DNA of 6,441 bases from Polaribacter sp. (lineage in GTDB: Bacteria; Bacteroidota; Bacteroidia; Flavobacteriales; Flavobacteriaceae), in assembly GCA_030731695.1 (NCBI GenBank), contig JANQTK010000229.1, positions 7,935 through 14,375 of the forward strand. The letters are read 5' to 3'. The notes below the pieces were generated by a model. That model worked only from the letters and a program-made list of their open reading frames with translations. It made no database searches and was not told the DNA's origin. Positions 5,531 to 6,441 of this stretch are shown one piece after another. Position 1 is the first letter of the stretch. Every line of letters begins with the position of its first letter. A program made the translations under genes and the position numbers.

Positions 5531-6441
5531 ATGAAAAAAATTCTCATTTTATTTTTATTTACAAGCTCTTTGGCTTTTTCTCAGGAATTTTCCATGGATC
5601 TTGTTAAAAACATGAAACCAAGAAACATTGGTCCAGGAGGAATGTCTGGACGTGTTACAGCGATTGATGCTGTTGAATCTAATCCTGATATTATTTATGC
5701 TGGTACTGCTTCTGGTGGTATTTGGAAATCAACTTCTGGCGGCATCAAATGGGAACCTATTTTTGACAAAGAATTAACAGCTTCTATTGGTGCAATTGCC
5801 ATTCAACAATCAAACCCAAGCGTTGTTTGGGCTGGAACTGGCGAAGGAAATCCAAGAAATAGTTTGAATGGTGGTTTTGGAATTTACAAATCTTTAGATG
5901 CTGGAAAAACCTGGAAATCTATGGGATTAGAAAAAACAAGACACATTCACAGAGTGGTTATTGACCCTACAAATCCTGATGTTGTTTATGTTGGCGCTAT
6001 TGGTTCACCTTGGGGAGAACATCAAGAACGTGGAGTTTATAAAACTACAGATGGTGGAAAAACATGGAAACAAATTTTATTTACCAATACAAAATCAGGA
6101 ATTGCTGATTTGATTATAGATCCTGCAAATCCAAATAAATTGATAGCAGCCATGTGGGAACACAAACGCGATCCTTGGTTTTTTAAATCTGGTGGTGAAG
6201 GAAGTGGTTTATATATTACCCATGATGGAGGAGAAAATTGGAAAAAAATCACAAAAAAAGAAGGTTTTCCTGATGGAGATTTAGGAAGAATTGGTGTGGC
6301 AATTGCACGTTCAAATCCTGATATTGTCTATGCTTTAGTAGAAGCGAAAAAAAATGCTTTGTATAGAAGTGAAGATGGTGGTTTTTCTTGGAAAAAAGTA
6401 AATGACAAATCAGATATTGGAAATCGTCCTTTTTATTACTC
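5531..6441 (+). CDS. Secreted BNR/Asp-box beta-propeller protein (VPS10/sortilin-like), N-terminal part
   Basis: The first 303 codons are present, and the frame runs off the window end without a stop. An N-terminal signal peptide is clear: MKKILILFLF, then LAFSQ, with likely cleavage after Ser17, so the protein is exported. Five Asp-box-like motifs (S/T-x-D-x-G-x-T-W) occur at 67-74 (degenerate, STSGGIKW), 121-128, 172-179, 230-237 and 280-287, spaced 50-58 residues apart, as expected for blades of a beta-propeller. NP-x-x-V/I-Y/W repeats (51, 95, 148, 262) precede blade strands. The opening MKPRNIGPGGMSGRV is typical of large (about 900-1100 residue) Bacteroidota proteins annotated as glycosyl hydrolase or VPS10 domain proteins, usually without a proven substrate. 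Any catalytic region or type IX secretion C-terminal domain would lie outside the window. The ATG is the first in frame and places the signal peptide correctly. Confidence 0.9.
   Translation, partial: MKKILILFLFTSSLAFSQEFSMDLVKNMKPRNIGPGGMSGRVTAIDAVESNPDIIYAGTASGGIWKSTSGGIKWEPIFDKELTASIGAIAIQQSNPSVVWAGTGEGNPRNSLNGGFGIYKSLDAGKTWKSMGLEKTRHIHRVVIDPTNPDVVYVGAIGSPWGEHQERGVYKTTDGGKTWKQILFTNTKSGIADLIIDPANPNKLIAAMWEHKRDPWFFKSGGEGSGLYITHDGGENWKKITKKEGFPDGDLGRIGVAIARSNPDIVYALVEAKKNALYRSEDGGFSWKKVNDKSDIGNRPFYY

Noticed and set aside
6037..6252. A 71-codon - strand frame
   Set aside because: It is opposite the BNR-repeat protein gene, whose frame is continuous and carries clear repeated motifs here.

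Overview
The window looks like chromosomal core DNA from a member of the Flavobacteriia (phylum Bacteroidota), probably a marine or host-associated relative of Flavobacterium, Polaribacter or Tenacibaculum. The reasons are very AT-rich DNA, TAnnTTTG-type promoter boxes, starts without Shine-Dalgarno sites but with A-rich leaders, a Bacteroidota-type lipoprotein, and protein sequences that read as flavobacterial versions of their families. The genus is a guess.

Layout, left to right. A promoter near 54-80 drives ffh (106-1434, + strand), the signal recognition particle GTPase. An 85-base TTCAA-rich spacer separates it from folD (true start 1520, ends 2395, + strand), the bifunctional tetrahydrofolate enzyme; the two are probably co-transcribed. 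folD converges, with only 9 bases between the genes, on a small cupin-fold protein (2405-2773, - strand). The 99-base gap upstream of the cupin holds a strongly structured element that resembles a recurrent flavobacterial intergenic RNA (possibly the Flavo-1 motif), read on the + strand and ending in a T-run. Next come two - strand genes in probable operon order: a HerA/YjgR-type hexameric ATPase (5039 to 3486), then a 188-residue lipoprotein of unknown function (3439 to 2873).

The 491-base gap 5040-5530 lies between divergent genes. Most of it (5122-5442) is one large imperfect palindrome. It has a 19/21 outer arm pair, a 16/16 inner arm pair, matching small blocks between them, and a tight hairpin at the centre, and it is flanked by imperfect direct repeats. 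It looks like a fold-back or MITE-like element made from the CACGAATTCAC-type repeats seen in flavobacterial intergenic DNA. The last gene (5531 to beyond the window end, + strand) is the N-terminal part of a secreted BNR/Asp-box beta-propeller protein of the VPS10/sortilin-like glycosyl-hydrolase type.

The genes do not form one pathway: ffh and folD are housekeeping genes, and the others have general or unknown roles. I found no defence system, CRISPR array, prophage or biosynthetic cluster. The most unusual content is non-coding: the 320-base palindrome and the structured RNA-like element.
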